Positions 33,309 through 44,795 of a DNA stretch of 64,000 bases are shown one piece after another. Under the pieces are notes generated by a model. That model saw only the letters and a list, made by a program, of their open reading frames with translations. It made no database searches and was not told the origin of the DNA. The stretch is from Chthoniobacterales bacterium (GTDB lineage: Bacteria; Verrucomicrobiota; Verrucomicrobiia; Chthoniobacterales; UBA10450), in contig DATENU010000015.1 of assembly GCA_035274845.1 (NCBI GenBank), positions 248,001 through 312,000 of the forward strand, read 5' to 3'. The first letter of the stretch is position 1; each line of letters opens with the position of its first letter. The translations under genes and the position numbers were made by a program.

Positions 33309-34303
33309 CCCAAATCGCTCCTTCGCGCACGCCCCAGGAGCGCGCGGAGGCCGTCGCGACTGCCGCCGGATTGCTCCGCCGCGGCGATATTGTCGCGCTT
33401 CCGACCGAAACCGTCTACGGGCTGGCGGCCGACGCGCTCAACGCTGACGCCGTGGCAAAAATTTTCGAAGCCAAAGAGCGCCCGCGCTTCGATCCGCTCA
33501 TTGTTCATTTACCCGGTCGCGAATGGCTCGACCGAGTCACGACGATCGACTCCAACGCGCGCAGTCTGGTTGAGAGGTTGCTCGACCAATTCTGGCCCGG
33601 GCCGTTCACTCTTGTCCTGCCTCGGAACGAGATTGTTCCCGACATCGTCACCGCCGGTCTGCCGACCGTGGCGGTTAGGATCAGTGCGCATCCCGTCTTC
33701 TCAGAAATCCTTCAAGGCTTCGCGTCGCCGCTGGCTGCGCCGAGTGCCAACCGGTTTGGCCGGATCAGCCCCACGACCGCGCAACATGTCCTTGATGAAC
33801 TGGAAGGCCGGATTCCACTGGTCGTGGATGGCGGTCCTACGGCGCATGGACTGGAATCCACCATCGTCGTCCCGCGTGAGGGGCGACTCGAAATTTTGCG
33901 GCGCGGTCCGGTTACGGAGGAGCAACTCGCCGCCTTTGGCGAAGTGGTCGTCGCCGAAACCCGCGCGCAGCCCGAAGCGCCCGGGCAACTTCCGAGCCAC
34001 TACGCGCCGTCTACTCCGCTCGTTTTGGTCGATGATCCTTCGGCCTTCGCTTTGCCCCCGTACAAGAGATGCGGGCTGCTGGCCTGGAGGCCCTTGGATG
34101 AATCGAAGGGATTTGTCGAGGTCAGGCAGTTAAGCGCGCGCGAGGACCTGAAGGAAGCCGCCACCAATCTATTTCGTTATCTCCGGGAACTGGATCGTTC
34201 GAACCTCGATCTCGTTGTCGCCGAAAAACTCCCCGAAACCGGCTTGGGTGCTGCGATCATGGACCGCTTGAAACGAGCCGGCACCCCGCCAAAGGGCACT
34301 TGA
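33305..34303 (+). CDS. tsaC: L-threonylcarbamoyladenylate synthase, full-length Sua5 form
   Basis: 332 residues, longer than TsaC alone. The N-terminal YrdC domain (to about 205) has [39 protein letters not shown] and [13 protein letters not shown]. The C-terminal Sua5 domain has a linker [14 protein letters not shown]. It makes the activated TC-AMP used for the t6A modification of ANN-decoding tRNAs. Overlap with purE (ATGA) suggests a two-gene unit. Confidence 0.93.
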   Translation: MTQIAPSRTPQERAEAVATAAGLLRRGDIVALPTETVYGLAADALNADAVAKIFEAKERPRFDPLIVHLPGREWLDRVTTIDSNARSLVERLLDQFWPGPFTLVLPRNEIVPDIVTAGLPTVAVRISAHPVFSEILQGFASPLAAPSANRFGRISPTTAQHVLDELEGRIPLVVDGGPTAHGLESTIVVPREGRLEILRRGPVTEEQLAAFGEVVVAETRAQPEAPGQLPSHYAPSTPLVLVDDPSAFALPPYKRCGLLAWRPLDESKGFVEVRQLSAREDLKEAATNLFRYLRELDRSNLDLVVAEKLPETGLGAAIMDRLKRAGTPPKGT

Positions 34304-34416
34304 CGATGTGAAACTCTAACCCTTTCCTTTCCGCTTTTCCCTTTCCCGGCAGGAAGGTTAAACCTTGACCGGGCGACCGGTTTCACCCTAGAAAAAATGA
34401 CGGTTAGGCCCCCGTC

Positions 34417-35940
34417 ATGGCATCAACGCGAAAAAAGGATCCATCCGCTTCGTGGGTCAAAAGTCGTCTCTGGCTCGCGGCGGGCATAATGGCCGTCGTT
34501 ACGCCCCGCCTCTCGGCTGAAATCTCACTGGTTAACCGCCTGTCGGACGCGCGCGCTTCTGCACGCAATTTGGCCCAGTTCGATTCCCCACCGCCGCAAA
34601 TCCAGACGGACTTTTTACCAGCAAGTCTCAGCAACTCCGCCTTCGTGAGCGGGGAGTCCGGTGGAGGGAGTGCAGGGTCCACCAGTAATTCGTCAATGGT
34701 GGTAGATAACTCGATGGGAACCTTGCGAGTCTCGGGCGACGGAACGGCGACTGGTGATGCGATCTTAACAGATGGTCGCGCCTTCGCCGGGGCGAAGTTA
34801 GTCGTTCTCAACTTTGATGTAACAGACCTCTCGTATGTCTATTCGATAACGGGCCAGCTAACGGCATCGTGTTCTTGCGGCCGGCAGGCGCTGGCCAAGC
34901 TCACCAGGGGAGCGACGACAATATTTGACGTGAGGGCAGGCGTCGACAACCCGCCGTCGGTGGCTATCTCCAAAACTGGCACGCTCCCTCCCGGAAATTA
35001 CACCCTTTCCGTTGAGATAGACACTGAGGCTTTCGGGGGTGTGGGGACAGGCGGCCACGCCAGCAGTAGCGGCAGATTTAACTTTGCTCTCGACCAAGCG
35101 CCAACCCCTACCCCCACCCCAACGACGACCGCCACGCCAACGCCCACTCCCGGCGCAGTGACACAGGCGGTCAATCTCTCAACGCGTCTTTTGGTGGGCA
35201 CAGGCGACAACGTGGGCATCGGCGGCTTTATCATTACTGGCTCTGAACCGAAGCAAGTGTTACTGCGCGGCATCGGTCCTTCGTTGGCAGGCGCGGGTAT
35301 CGCCAATCCGCTGGCCGATCCCGTCCTGGAATTGCACGGCCCGGATTCCTTCGTCACCGTCACGAACAACAACTGGAGGGAAACGCAGGAGGCAGCGATT
35401 AACGCGACGGGCATTGCTCCCCATCACGATCTTGAATCGGCGATTCTCGTTACGCTCGATCCCGGATCGTACACCGCCATCTTGAAAGGAAACGGAGCGA
35501 CCTCTGGAGTCGCCCTGGTGGAAGTTTACGGCGTGGGAGCGTCCACCTCGAAACTGGCTAACATCAGCACCCGAGCGTTTGTCAGCACAGGCAACGACAT
35601 CGTGATCGCAGGCTTTATTTTGGGTGGTGGATCGAGCAACCCCAGGATCATTCTCCGCGGGCTTGGACCGAGCCTGGCAGCCTCGGGAATTTCGCCGGTG
35701 TTGGCCGATCCAACCTTGGATCTGCGAGATAGTCAGGGAGCGCTCCTCATCTCGAACAATAACTGGCAGGATACTGCGACCGAACCTCCAGTGTTTGGAA
35801 CAGGCCTCGAGCCGACCCACCTTTTGGAGGCGGCCACCGGAGCGACGCTGCCGCCGGGCGCTTATACCGCCCTGCTCTCCGGCGTGGACGGCGGCACCGG
35901 TCTTGGACTGGTTGAAGTTTACGACCTTGGCCGGCAGTAG
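34417..35940 (+). CDS. Secreted protein with two NISTR/GPSL beta repeats
   Basis: 507 residues with an N-terminal hydrophobic signal at about 18-34 (LWLAAGIMAVVTPRLSA). An N-terminal domain at about 60-225 carries one Cys pair (CSCG) and is followed by a Pro/Thr linker near 230-248. Then come two copies of a repeat of about 120 residues: NLSTRLLVGTGDNVGIGGF with LLRGIGPSLAGAGI and NNNW, and NISTRAFVSTGNDIVIAGF with LRGLGPSLAASGI and NNNW. Such repeats are common at the C-termini of large secreted Verrucomicrobial proteins; their role is unknown, though cell-surface attachment or sorting is plausible. Confidence 0.75.
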   Translation: MASTRKKDPSASWVKSRLWLAAGIMAVVTPRLSAEISLVNRLSDARASARNLAQFDSPPPQIQTDFLPASLSNSAFVSGESGGGSAGSTSNSSMVVDNSMGTLRVSGDGTATGDAILTDGRAFAGAKLVVLNFDVTDLSYVYSITGQLTASCSCGRQALAKLTRGATTIFDVRAGVDNPPSVAISKTGTLPPGNYTLSVEIDTEAFGGVGTGGHASSSGRFNFALDQAPTPTPTPTTTATPTPTPGAVTQAVNLSTRLLVGTGDNVGIGGFIITGSEPKQVLLRGIGPSLAGAGIANPLADPVLELHGPDSFVTVTNNNWRETQEAAINATGIAPHHDLESAILVTLDPGSYTAILKGNGATSGVALVEVYGVGASTSKLANISTRAFVSTGNDIVIAGFILGGGSSNPRIILRGLGPSLAASGISPVLADPTLDLRDSQGALLISNNNWQDTATEPPVFGTGLEPTHLLEAATGATLPPGAYTALLSGVDGGTGLGLVEVYDLGRQ

Positions 35941-36114
35941 CTCCAAGACGAGATTTGCTGCGCAGGAGCTCGGCAAACCGCATTTCTTCGACGATTTCGC
36001 CGCGGTCAACTGCTCCCACCATTGTGCGCTGGTTAGGCCTCTTCGTGAATTAACTCTGCCTGCGCCTAAGTTCCTTCTTCCTTATCCCCGCTCGGGCTGC
36101 TAGCTCCGAGGGCA

Positions 36115-37218
36115 ATGAAGCGGCTCGTCTGGCTCGATGTTTCCAAGGGGCTGGCCATTCTGACCGTTGTTTATTTTCATTTTTTCCGAACCTACTTCGA
36201 GCATGGTTCGCTGCCGCCGCCTGACTGGAGCAATTTGTTTTCCTCGATGCGCTCCGCCTTGGGCATCGCCTGGCTCTTCGTCTCCGGGCTTGGGTTCCAC
36301 GCGGTCGGCGCTTTCATCATCCTCAGTGGCTGGGCCCTGGCCCAAGCAACCGTGCGGAAAGCGGAAGCGGGTCCCATCGGGTGGGGCGGATGGTATCGAG
36401 CGCGGCTCCTCCGGCTTTATCCCATGTACTGGGTGGCGCATCTGGTTTACCTTCTCTCACCCTTCGTCGCGCGCTTCGAACGAATCGATGGCCGCATCGT
36501 GCTCAGTCTGCTTGGCCTGCGCTTTGTCGATATCAGCATGAACTTTTTCTATCTGAACGCCGCCTGGTGGTACTTCTCCATGCTAATCCAGTTCTATCTG
36601 ATTTTTCCGTTGCTCTTTGGGGCGGCCAGAAAGCTTGGGCCTTTACTCTTCCTGTTGCTCGCGGGCGCGCTCGGTTTTTTCGTTCGGTACCTGATGCTCT
36701 TTCCCTATCCGCAAGATGGGTTGTGGATTCTGGGTGGCTTTGCCATTTGCCGCTTGCCGGAATTTGCTCTTGGCATGGCTTTGGGCTTGTGGTGGGCGCG
36801 CTCGGCCGCTCGCGTGGAACGATTTCTCCTCAGCGGGGCCGGTTTGTTGGGCGGTGTGATTCTATATCCTGTCGCGCTCCGCTTGTACCAGAACGGTATC
36901 ACCTACATCTTTGTTGATTTCGCCACCGGCGCCTGCTGCTTTCTCGTCATGGTGGGCATCGCCGGCCTGCTCGCGCGCTTCGCGTGGCCGGCGAAAATTT
37001 TCGCCCTCGTCGGCGCCTTCTCCTACGGCATCTACCTGATCCATCATCCGTATGTCATCTGGCTGGGATTTCGGATCCGCGAACAGCCGATTTGGATGTT
37101 CCTTCTTATTTCCGTGGCCACAATGGCGGTGATCGCCGCTTGGGGCATCGCCTTGGAAAAAGCCACCAACGCGTTTCTTACCAAATTCATCACCCGGCGC
37201 AAGCCAGCGGCCGCCTGA
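36115..37218 (+). CDS. Acyltransferase 3 family membrane protein (OafA-like)
   Basis: 367 residues with about ten transmembrane helices. The family start LDVSKGLAILTVVYFHFF carries the conserved His, and R-A-R-L-L-R-L-Y-P-M-Y-W is the second motif. Such enzymes transfer acetyl or other acyl groups from the cytoplasm to sugars on the outer face of the inner membrane, for O-antigen or other glycans. It has no partner gene nearby, and substrate cannot be inferred. Confidence 0.88.
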   Translation: MKRLVWLDVSKGLAILTVVYFHFFRTYFEHGSLPPPDWSNLFSSMRSALGIAWLFVSGLGFHAVGAFIILSGWALAQATVRKAEAGPIGWGGWYRARLLRLYPMYWVAHLVYLLSPFVARFERIDGRIVLSLLGLRFVDISMNFFYLNAAWWYFSMLIQFYLIFPLLFGAARKLGPLLFLLLAGALGFFVRYLMLFPYPQDGLWILGGFAICRLPEFALGMALGLWWARSAARVERFLLSGAGLLGGVILYPVALRLYQNGITYIFVDFATGACCFLVMVGIAGLLARFAWPAKIFALVGAFSYGIYLIHHPYVIWLGFRIREQPIWMFLLISVATMAVIAAWGIALEKATNAFLTKFITRRKPAAA

Positions 37219-37381
37219 GTCGACCGAGTCAGTACGGTCCGGGCCAGCCAAATCGCAAGGGCGGTCAACTCTTGCAATCTGAGCCCCGCCAGCCAAATGC
37301 CATCTTGGGTTCGGTTTTCAAAGAACAGGCTGGCACCCTTGGCCGAGTCAGGCAAGATGCTACCCTCCGAAATAGGTTCCA

Positions 37382-38521
37382 ATGGTAGACCGGCGCGAGT
37401 TTTTAGTCAGGAGTAGCCTCGCTGCGGCCGGGGCGCTGATTTCTCGCCGCGTCTTTGCGGAAGGCGCGGGCGAACATTGGCCTCCCTATCGGGGCAATTT
37501 CGTAATTGATGGGCAGGGCGGGAGCGCCGTCTTCTATTTGAAGGACGACGATCCCGCGCTCGCAGCGGAGTTGCAGGCGGTCCGCGATTCCGGCCTCACC
37601 GGATTGATTGTGAGTCCGGCGCCTCAAGGTCGTTTCTGGCTGAATGATGCGGCGTTCGAGCGCAGCAAGGAAACGTTGCGACAGTGGAAAGCGCGCGTCG
37701 AAGCGCACCCCGACACCTTCCTCCACGTGCAGAAGGCAGAGGACCTCGCGCGCGCGCGCGACGAACACCGCCTCGGGATTATCTTTACCTTTCAGGGAAC
37801 GGAACCGCTGGGCGAGGAGGCCGATCGCATTCCGATGTTTCGGGAAATGGGACTCCGTGTAATGCAGTTGACTCACAACCGGCGCAATCTGGTCGGGGAC
37901 GGCTGCATGGAGCCGGGCAACGCGGGCCTGAGCAAATTCGGGCACCAGGTGGTGGAACGCCTGAATGCGGAAAAGCTGGTGATCGATCTCTCGCATGGAT
38001 CGCAGCGCACCACCTTGGAAGCGATCCGCGCCTCGAAGACGCCGGTGCTGATCGGTCATGCCGGGTGCCGGTCGCTTTCGGATTTGCCGCGCAACGTGGC
38101 CGACGCCGAACTGCGGGCGCTGGCTGATAACGGGGGCGTGGTCGGAATTATATTCTGGCCCTATCTCCGGGTGGATACGCAACCGATGTCGATCGATGTC
38201 ATTCGCCACCTCGAACACGCCATCAAAGTTTGCGGCGAGGATCATGTCGGGATCGGGACCGACAGCGATCTGGCTCCGGTAAAGCGAACGCCGGAGTGGG
38301 AACGCGAGAATCGCGAATGGGTCAAGGGCGCGAAAGAGGAGGGGACCTTCACCGCCGGCCGGCCTGACGACCTCTATACCTTCATTCCCGACCTCAACGC
38401 CGCCAATCGCTTCGAGTTGCTGGCAGCGCGCCTCTCAGCCCGCGGCCATTCTGACACGCGGATCGCAAAGATCCTGGGAGGAAATTTCGCTCGGGTGATG
38501 CGCGAAGTTTGGGGGAGTTAA
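37382..38521 (+). CDS. Tat-exported M19 (membrane dipeptidase-like) protein lacking the first metal motif
   Basis: 379 residues. The N-terminus has a Tat signal: D-R-R-E-F-L-V-R then AAAGALI. The TIM-barrel of renal dipeptidase type follows, with DLSHGS, IGHAGCRSL and GIGTDSD, which carry the second His, third His and Asp of the family. The opening motif normally D-G-H-N-D is D-G-Q-G-G, so the first two metal ligands are missing. The FQGTEPLG stretch probably holds the bridging Glu. It may bind only one metal or act on another substrate. It overlaps the end of the convergent membrane gene by four bases. Confidence 0.75.
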   Translation: MVDRREFLVRSSLAAAGALISRRVFAEGAGEHWPPYRGNFVIDGQGGSAVFYLKDDDPALAAELQAVRDSGLTGLIVSPAPQGRFWLNDAAFERSKETLRQWKARVEAHPDTFLHVQKAEDLARARDEHRLGIIFTFQGTEPLGEEADRIPMFREMGLRVMQLTHNRRNLVGDGCMEPGNAGLSKFGHQVVERLNAEKLVIDLSHGSQRTTLEAIRASKTPVLIGHAGCRSLSDLPRNVADAELRALADNGGVVGIIFWPYLRVDTQPMSIDVIRHLEHAIKVCGEDHVGIGTDSDLAPVKRTPEWERENREWVKGAKEEGTFTAGRPDDLYTFIPDLNAANRFELLAARLSARGHSDTRIAKILGGNFARVMREVWGS

Positions 38522-38916
38522 GAAGCGCCGCCGTTAGAGTCGAGGCTTCGACGGCGCGGCCGCGTAAAAAACATCACTATGAGAAGAAGGATCGCGGCGG
38601 GAAGCTGGTAGGACGGGACGAGGAGAAAGACCAGCCCGCTCATCGAGCCGGGGTTGAGGAAAATAAGGTCCCCATACAGGAAGATCGCGCACGCGGTGGC
38701 CAAAGCGCAAACGACGAGGGTGGCGATGGCTCGGCCCCGGCTGCTGTTGGCCAGAAGACAGGCGCCGCCAAAGACCACATAAGGGCTCAGCGCCAACAGG
38801 CCAAATTCACCGACCAACGCCACGAACCCGGCTGTCTGCACCAGGGCGCTGCCGCTAACGAACACCCCCAGGCCGAGCGTTGCCAGGCTGGACACAGTGG
38901 TTTTCTGGAAGGTCAT
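38518..38916 (-). CDS. Small four-helix membrane protein of unknown function
   Basis: 132 residues with four predicted transmembrane helices at about 7-30, 35-55, 62-82 and 95-115, and a basic tail (RPRRRSLD) that should be cytoplasmic. No family is recognised. The gene is convergent with the dipeptidase and shares its end. It is likely transcribed after the VOC gene, 33 bases upstream. Confidence 0.6.
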   Translation of the reverse strand: MTFQKTTVSSLATLGLGVFVSGSALVQTAGFVALVGEFGLLALSPYVVFGGACLLANSSRGRAIATLVVCALATACAIFLYGDLIFLNPGSMSGLVFLLVPSYQLPAAILLLIVMFFTRPRRRSLDSNGGAS

Positions 38917-38948
38917 CGGTCGTTTACCGTGCCTTGGAGCGTACCTCG

Positions 38949-39350
38949 TTAGCCCTTTTCATCGACAACGGCCTCGATCCGGTAGCCGTCGGGATCGAAA
39001 GCGAAAGCGGCGAAATAGTTCGGGCCATGTTCGGGATGAAAGCCCACACCTCCATTATCCCGTCCTCCGTGGGCCAGCGCCGCCTGGTGGAAAGCGGCCG
39101 CCGCCTCTTGAGATGGCGCTCGGAAGGCCACATGGAAGCCGTCGCTCGGCGCAATAACCCCGTCCTGACGAAGGCGGATGGCAAATTCATCCTCGCCCCC
39201 GGGTCGCCCGTAGCCGATGGCCGATTCCTTGCGGCCAGCGCCGCTCTCTTGAGTGAAGACACGGAAGTAGCCAAGCGGAGCGAGCGCGGCGTCATAAAAC
39301 GCGGCGGAACGCGTGAGATCAGCAACCGCGAAAGAAAGATGGTGCAGCAT
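38949..39350 (-). CDS. VOC-family protein (glyoxalase/dioxygenase-like)
   Basis: 133 residues from ATG 39350; the frame extends to 39374. The single-domain VOC pattern is clear: LHHLSFAVADLTRSAAFYDA at the start, a GFHVAFRA strand in the middle, GPNYFAAFAFDPDGYRIEAV at the end. His4 and Glu near 128 are the usual metal ligands. Families of this type often carry out fosfomycin resistance, glyoxalase or ring-cleavage reactions, but this sequence does not specify one. Confidence 0.8.
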   Translation of the reverse strand: MLHHLSFAVADLTRSAAFYDAALAPLGYFRVFTQESGAGRKESAIGYGRPGGEDEFAIRLRQDGVIAPSDGFHVAFRAPSQEAAAAFHQAALAHGGRDNGGVGFHPEHGPNYFAAFAFDPDGYRIEAVVDEKG

Positions 39351-39481
39351 GAGCAGCGAACGAAGTGGACCCAAATCAGCGACGCCTGCCGGGGGCGGGC
39401 ACTCAATAAGATTCTTCGTGAATAATTTTCTGCGGCTTTGTCATGCAGCTGTGAGCTTTCGCCGTATAGAATGGTTAGGCA

Positions 39482-39886
39482 TTATTTCGTGAGGTGCAGG
39501 GGAACGAAATCGAAGCGAAGTGCCCTGCGTCCGCCCTGACATTTCAGCATAAGAGAATCTTCCTTGATCGTCCCGGCGCAGTCCTCGCGTGATTCAAAAC
39601 CAATAATGGTGAAGCGAATGCTGGCTCCCTTTGCTGTAAAGTGACCGCCTGACGGTGCCCCCGGCCCGCGGTGGAACCATTGGACGACCTGTTCCGGCGT
39701 TTCACTGGCCGCGACGGAGAGCGCTGTTCCGTCGGAATAAAAGCGGAGGTACAACGTGTATTCACCCGCGTCGCCTTTACGCCGGTAGATTCCATCGTAA
39801 CGCAAGGACGCCCCGCTCGCGCTGGCAGCGCAGACAAGCCACGCGCCGAGTATGACCGCGGTGAGAAGATTCCTACAATGTCGCAT
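39482..39886 (-). CDS. Secreted protein of unknown function, 134 aa
   Basis: ATG 39886 gives a clean signal peptide (LLTAVILGAWLVCAASASG). The mature part is a small beta-rich domain with two Cys near the end (DCAG, LKCQG) that could form a disulfide, and a G-I-Y-R-R-K-G-D-A-G-E-Y-T-L-Y-L opening. No domain recognised. Start choice is based on the signal; a further 30 residues are open upstream. Confidence 0.6.
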   Translation of the reverse strand: MRHCRNLLTAVILGAWLVCAASASGASLRYDGIYRRKGDAGEYTLYLRFYSDGTALSVAASETPEQVVQWFHRGPGAPSGGHFTAKGASIRFTIIGFESREDCAGTIKEDSLMLKCQGGRRALRFDFVPLHLTK

Positions 39887-40033
39887 CGGGTGAAGGCACC
39901 TAAGTGCGTCCTTAAGAACGCAAATTTTCACATCTATCACCATCCGAATGGCGCTGAAGGGGCGTGATTGCATCATCGTATCGTCGTAGCAAATCGCGCG
40001 TCGAGCTTAAAGTCCGAGATGCCAGGGCTGAAT

Positions 40034-40147
40034 CGCGCTTTCAGCGCTTGTTATGGACGGGGCTCGGGGTCCCTGGGGCGTTGCCCCAGGCTAAATTGAA
40101 TTGCGCCTTTGGCGCAAACGGCGGTTTGGAAAGCGCCGCTCCTTGGT
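40034..40147. repeat. REP-like composite palindrome in intergenic region
   Basis: It contains GCGCTTTCAGCGC, GGGGCGTTGCCCC and GCGCCTTTGGCGC in a row, then GGCGGTTTGGAAAGCGCC. The last part (40120-40145) matches 25 of 26 bases of a stretch inside kdsB (42056-42031, minus strand). It lies between pyrG and the secreted protein gene. Confidence 0.65.
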
Positions 40148-40163
40148 GGGGCGGCATCCGGAG

Positions 40164-42585
<2,422 letters not shown>

Positions 42586-42586
42586 G

Positions 42587-44203
42587 TTAATACTCGATTC
42601 GGAGGATGAAAAAATGGCCGCTGGTGAAGACAAGAGTTACAAAAGGAGCTGATAGGCACTTTTCGGAAAAGGCCGGGACCGCGTCCGTGAGAAGCACAAA
42701 GGAAACGCCATGGCGTGCGGCGATTTCGAGGAAACTGTCACGTTGATGGTTCGCCAGGTTGCGGGGTAGCTCCTCGAGGGCGGCGATCCGCGGCTCGTAG
42801 GCGACAAAAAGATTTGAGAAAGTCTGGTCGATGGCAACGGTTTTCCGGCCCGCGGCTCCGAGCATGATGAGGGCATCATGGGGCGGCGCAAGAACGACGG
42901 TGCCGGGTGGGGTCTGATGACGCAACCAGGCAATGGTTTCGCCGAATCCGGACAAAGAAACGTATTCCAAGGACAGGTTCCGGGCCGACTCGAAATCGAA
43001 ACGATGGAGGAATGGCCGAAGCTGAAAAGGCAAAAGAATGCCGAGAATGAGCAAAAGCACGATCGGAACTGGCAGACGACGCCACCGGGCAAGCAGCACC
43101 GTGAGCCCATCCGCGGCGCAATACAATCCGTAACCCACCAGCAGTGTCCCGGCCACCCGAAGGTGAAACAACCAATGAAAAGGCGGGACCAAACCGGGGA
43201 GGTGAGCACTGGGCCAGGCTTGCCGGACGTAGCCGTAAAGGAGCATGCACGAGCATACTCCTAACGACGTTATCAAAGTGAGGCGCGCTGCCCTATTGGT
43301 CCGCCTTCGGAAAAGCAGGACGAATCCTCCTAAGGCTAACGCATTTCGGAGGTTCAACGCTCCCCATAGCAACTGGGATAAACGCTGCAGTTCGGCTTCT
43401 TCCCACATGAAATCCTGCGGGGCGGTATTCTTGATCTGGAGGCCATAGTGCCAGAGAATCGTCGCCAGCAACGGCGCGCTCACCGCGAATGCTGGAACCA
43501 GGACCAAGCCCCAGCGGATTGGGACCGCGCGGCGTCTTGTCCAGTCGCAAGCCAATACGACCGCGACCGATCCGGCCACGATCGCCGTGGCAGTGTGCGT
43601 GAGGAAGGTTAAACCCAGCAACAGACCACAGGCCGCCCAGAGTCCATATCGGTCGCGGTTTCGAGCGCGAATGGCCACACCAATGGTTAAGGCAAACGGC
43701 ACGAGCGAAAGCAGGTTAGTAAACAACCAGGGCGAATAGGTTGGCGCGGCCCAGGACGGAATTTCGTTAGGTCGCAGAAATAAGAACGCAAATAACACTG
43801 CCAGCCCCGCCCACCGGCCCCACAGAACGACGCCGAGTCCAAAAATCGCGAGAGGTACGACCAACCCGACAATGGCGCCGTAATGCGCGTAAATCTCGAC
43901 CGGCTCAAGACCAAACAGGTGAGCAATGCCTCCAATTACCGCGGGTCCAAGCGGATTGTACCAGTTCTGTTCGCCCGCGTAGTAGGCGTCTGCGGGAAAA
44001 TCGCCACGGATGATTGTCTGGGCAAAAGCAGTATCGCGGAAGAGATCGTCGTCGTAGGGCCAGGCGAGATCGTAAGTCGCCAGCCATGCCGGCCGGAAAG
44101 CAATCGCTAGCAACAGGAGAAGCACGCAAAGGCAACCGAGCGCGGGCAAGACGCGAGCCGTCGAGAACCGAGACTGCACTGTGCGCTCAGAGTCGTCCGG
44201 CAT
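42587..44203 (-). CDS. Polytopic membrane protein, GT-C glycosyltransferase-like
   Basis: 538 residues from ATG 44203, four bases after gmhB; the open frame extends 57 residues further without signs of coding. About ten transmembrane helices, starting with VLPALGCLCVLLLLLAIAF, then a first loop with acidic residues (DLAWPYDDDLFRDTAFAQTI), as in GT-C enzymes that use lipid-linked sugars. C-terminal 120 residues are soluble. Placed among heptose and Kdo genes, it may modify LPS or another surface glycan. No specific family is assigned. Confidence 0.6.
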   Translation of the reverse strand: MPDDSERTVQSRFSTARVLPALGCLCVLLLLLAIAFRPAWLATYDLAWPYDDDLFRDTAFAQTIIRGDFPADAYYAGEQNWYNPLGPAVIGGIAHLFGLEPVEIYAHYGAIVGLVVPLAIFGLGVVLWGRWAGLAVLFAFLFLRPNEIPSWAAPTYSPWLFTNLLSLVPFALTIGVAIRARNRDRYGLWAACGLLLGLTFLTHTATAIVAGSVAVVLACDWTRRRAVPIRWGLVLVPAFAVSAPLLATILWHYGLQIKNTAPQDFMWEEAELQRLSQLLWGALNLRNALALGGFVLLFRRRTNRAARLTLITSLGVCSCMLLYGYVRQAWPSAHLPGLVPPFHWLFHLRVAGTLLVGYGLYCAADGLTVLLARWRRLPVPIVLLLILGILLPFQLRPFLHRFDFESARNLSLEYVSLSGFGETIAWLRHQTPPGTVVLAPPHDALIMLGAAGRKTVAIDQTFSNLFVAYEPRIAALEELPRNLANHQRDSFLEIAARHGVSFVLLTDAVPAFSEKCLSAPFVTLVFTSGHFFILRIEY

Positions 44204-44207
44204 GATC

Positions 44208-44795
44208 TCAAGCGGGAGCGGTTTTGTCAGTTCGTTCTGGGTGCCTTCCCGTCGTGGCTGCGCCCAAAATAATATCCACAGCTTCGGCGAGATCGCGGGC
44301 AATCCAATCCGCGCCGCAGTTCGTTTCGCCTGCGCCATATCCAGTCTGGACCAGGATCGTCCGCACACTGGCATTTCGGCCGCAACCGATGTCGCTCGCC
44401 TTATCGCCGATCAGGAAGGACCGCCGCAAATTGAGGCGGTGATCGCGTTGCGCTTCGAAAATCATTCCCGGTCCTGGCTTGCGCCGGATGGAATCGGTGC
44501 TGGGCAAATCGGGACAATAATAGCTGGCGTCGATCAAGCCGTCGCCGATTTGGCGGTTAAACTCCGCCTCCACTTTCCCGTAATCCGCTTCCGTAAAATA
44601 GCCGCGCCCAATCCCGCTTTGGTTGGTGACAACGACCAGTTTGAACCCGGCCTCCTTCAGCCGGCGCAGCGCAGCGGAGGCCTGCGGGAATACCTCCACG
44701 TTGTTCGGATCACCGCAGTAGTCGACATCGCGCATGAGGGTCCCGTCACGATCCAGGAACACAGCCGGCCAGGCCTCGCTAGACGAGCCGGTCAT
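44208..44795 (-). CDS. gmhB: D-glycero-D-manno-heptose-1,7-bisphosphate 7-phosphatase
   Basis: 195 residues from ATG 44795. HAD-family phosphatase with V-F-L-D-R-D-G-T-L at 12-20 (nucleophile and acid Asp), VVVTNQSGIGRG, the zinc-loop area CPDLP, and KPGPGMI then LIGDKASDI. It removes the C7 phosphate in ADP-heptose synthesis. It overlaps the hldA gene by 17 bases and is in the same run. The zinc site has fewer Cys than E. coli GmhB, so metal binding there is uncertain. Confidence 0.88.
   Translation of the reverse strand: MTGSSSEAWPAVFLDRDGTLMRDVDYCGDPNNVEVFPQASAALRRLKEAGFKLVVVTNQSGIGRGYFTEADYGKVEAEFNRQIGDGLIDASYYCPDLPSTDSIRRKPGPGMIFEAQRDHRLNLRRSFLIGDKASDIGCGRNASVRTILVQTGYGAGETNCGADWIARDLAEAVDIILGAATTGRHPERTDKTAPA

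Noticed and set aside
34314-34365. Pyrimidine tract with CTTTCC-like words before the NISTR protein
   Set aside because: It resembles a single word array, but the period is irregular and no inverted arm is seen; not strong enough to list with the hairpin family.
37219-37381. Possible small gene or RNA between the acyltransferase and the dipeptidase
   Set aside because: No open frame with coding character, no stable repeat and no convincing promoter; nothing supported there.
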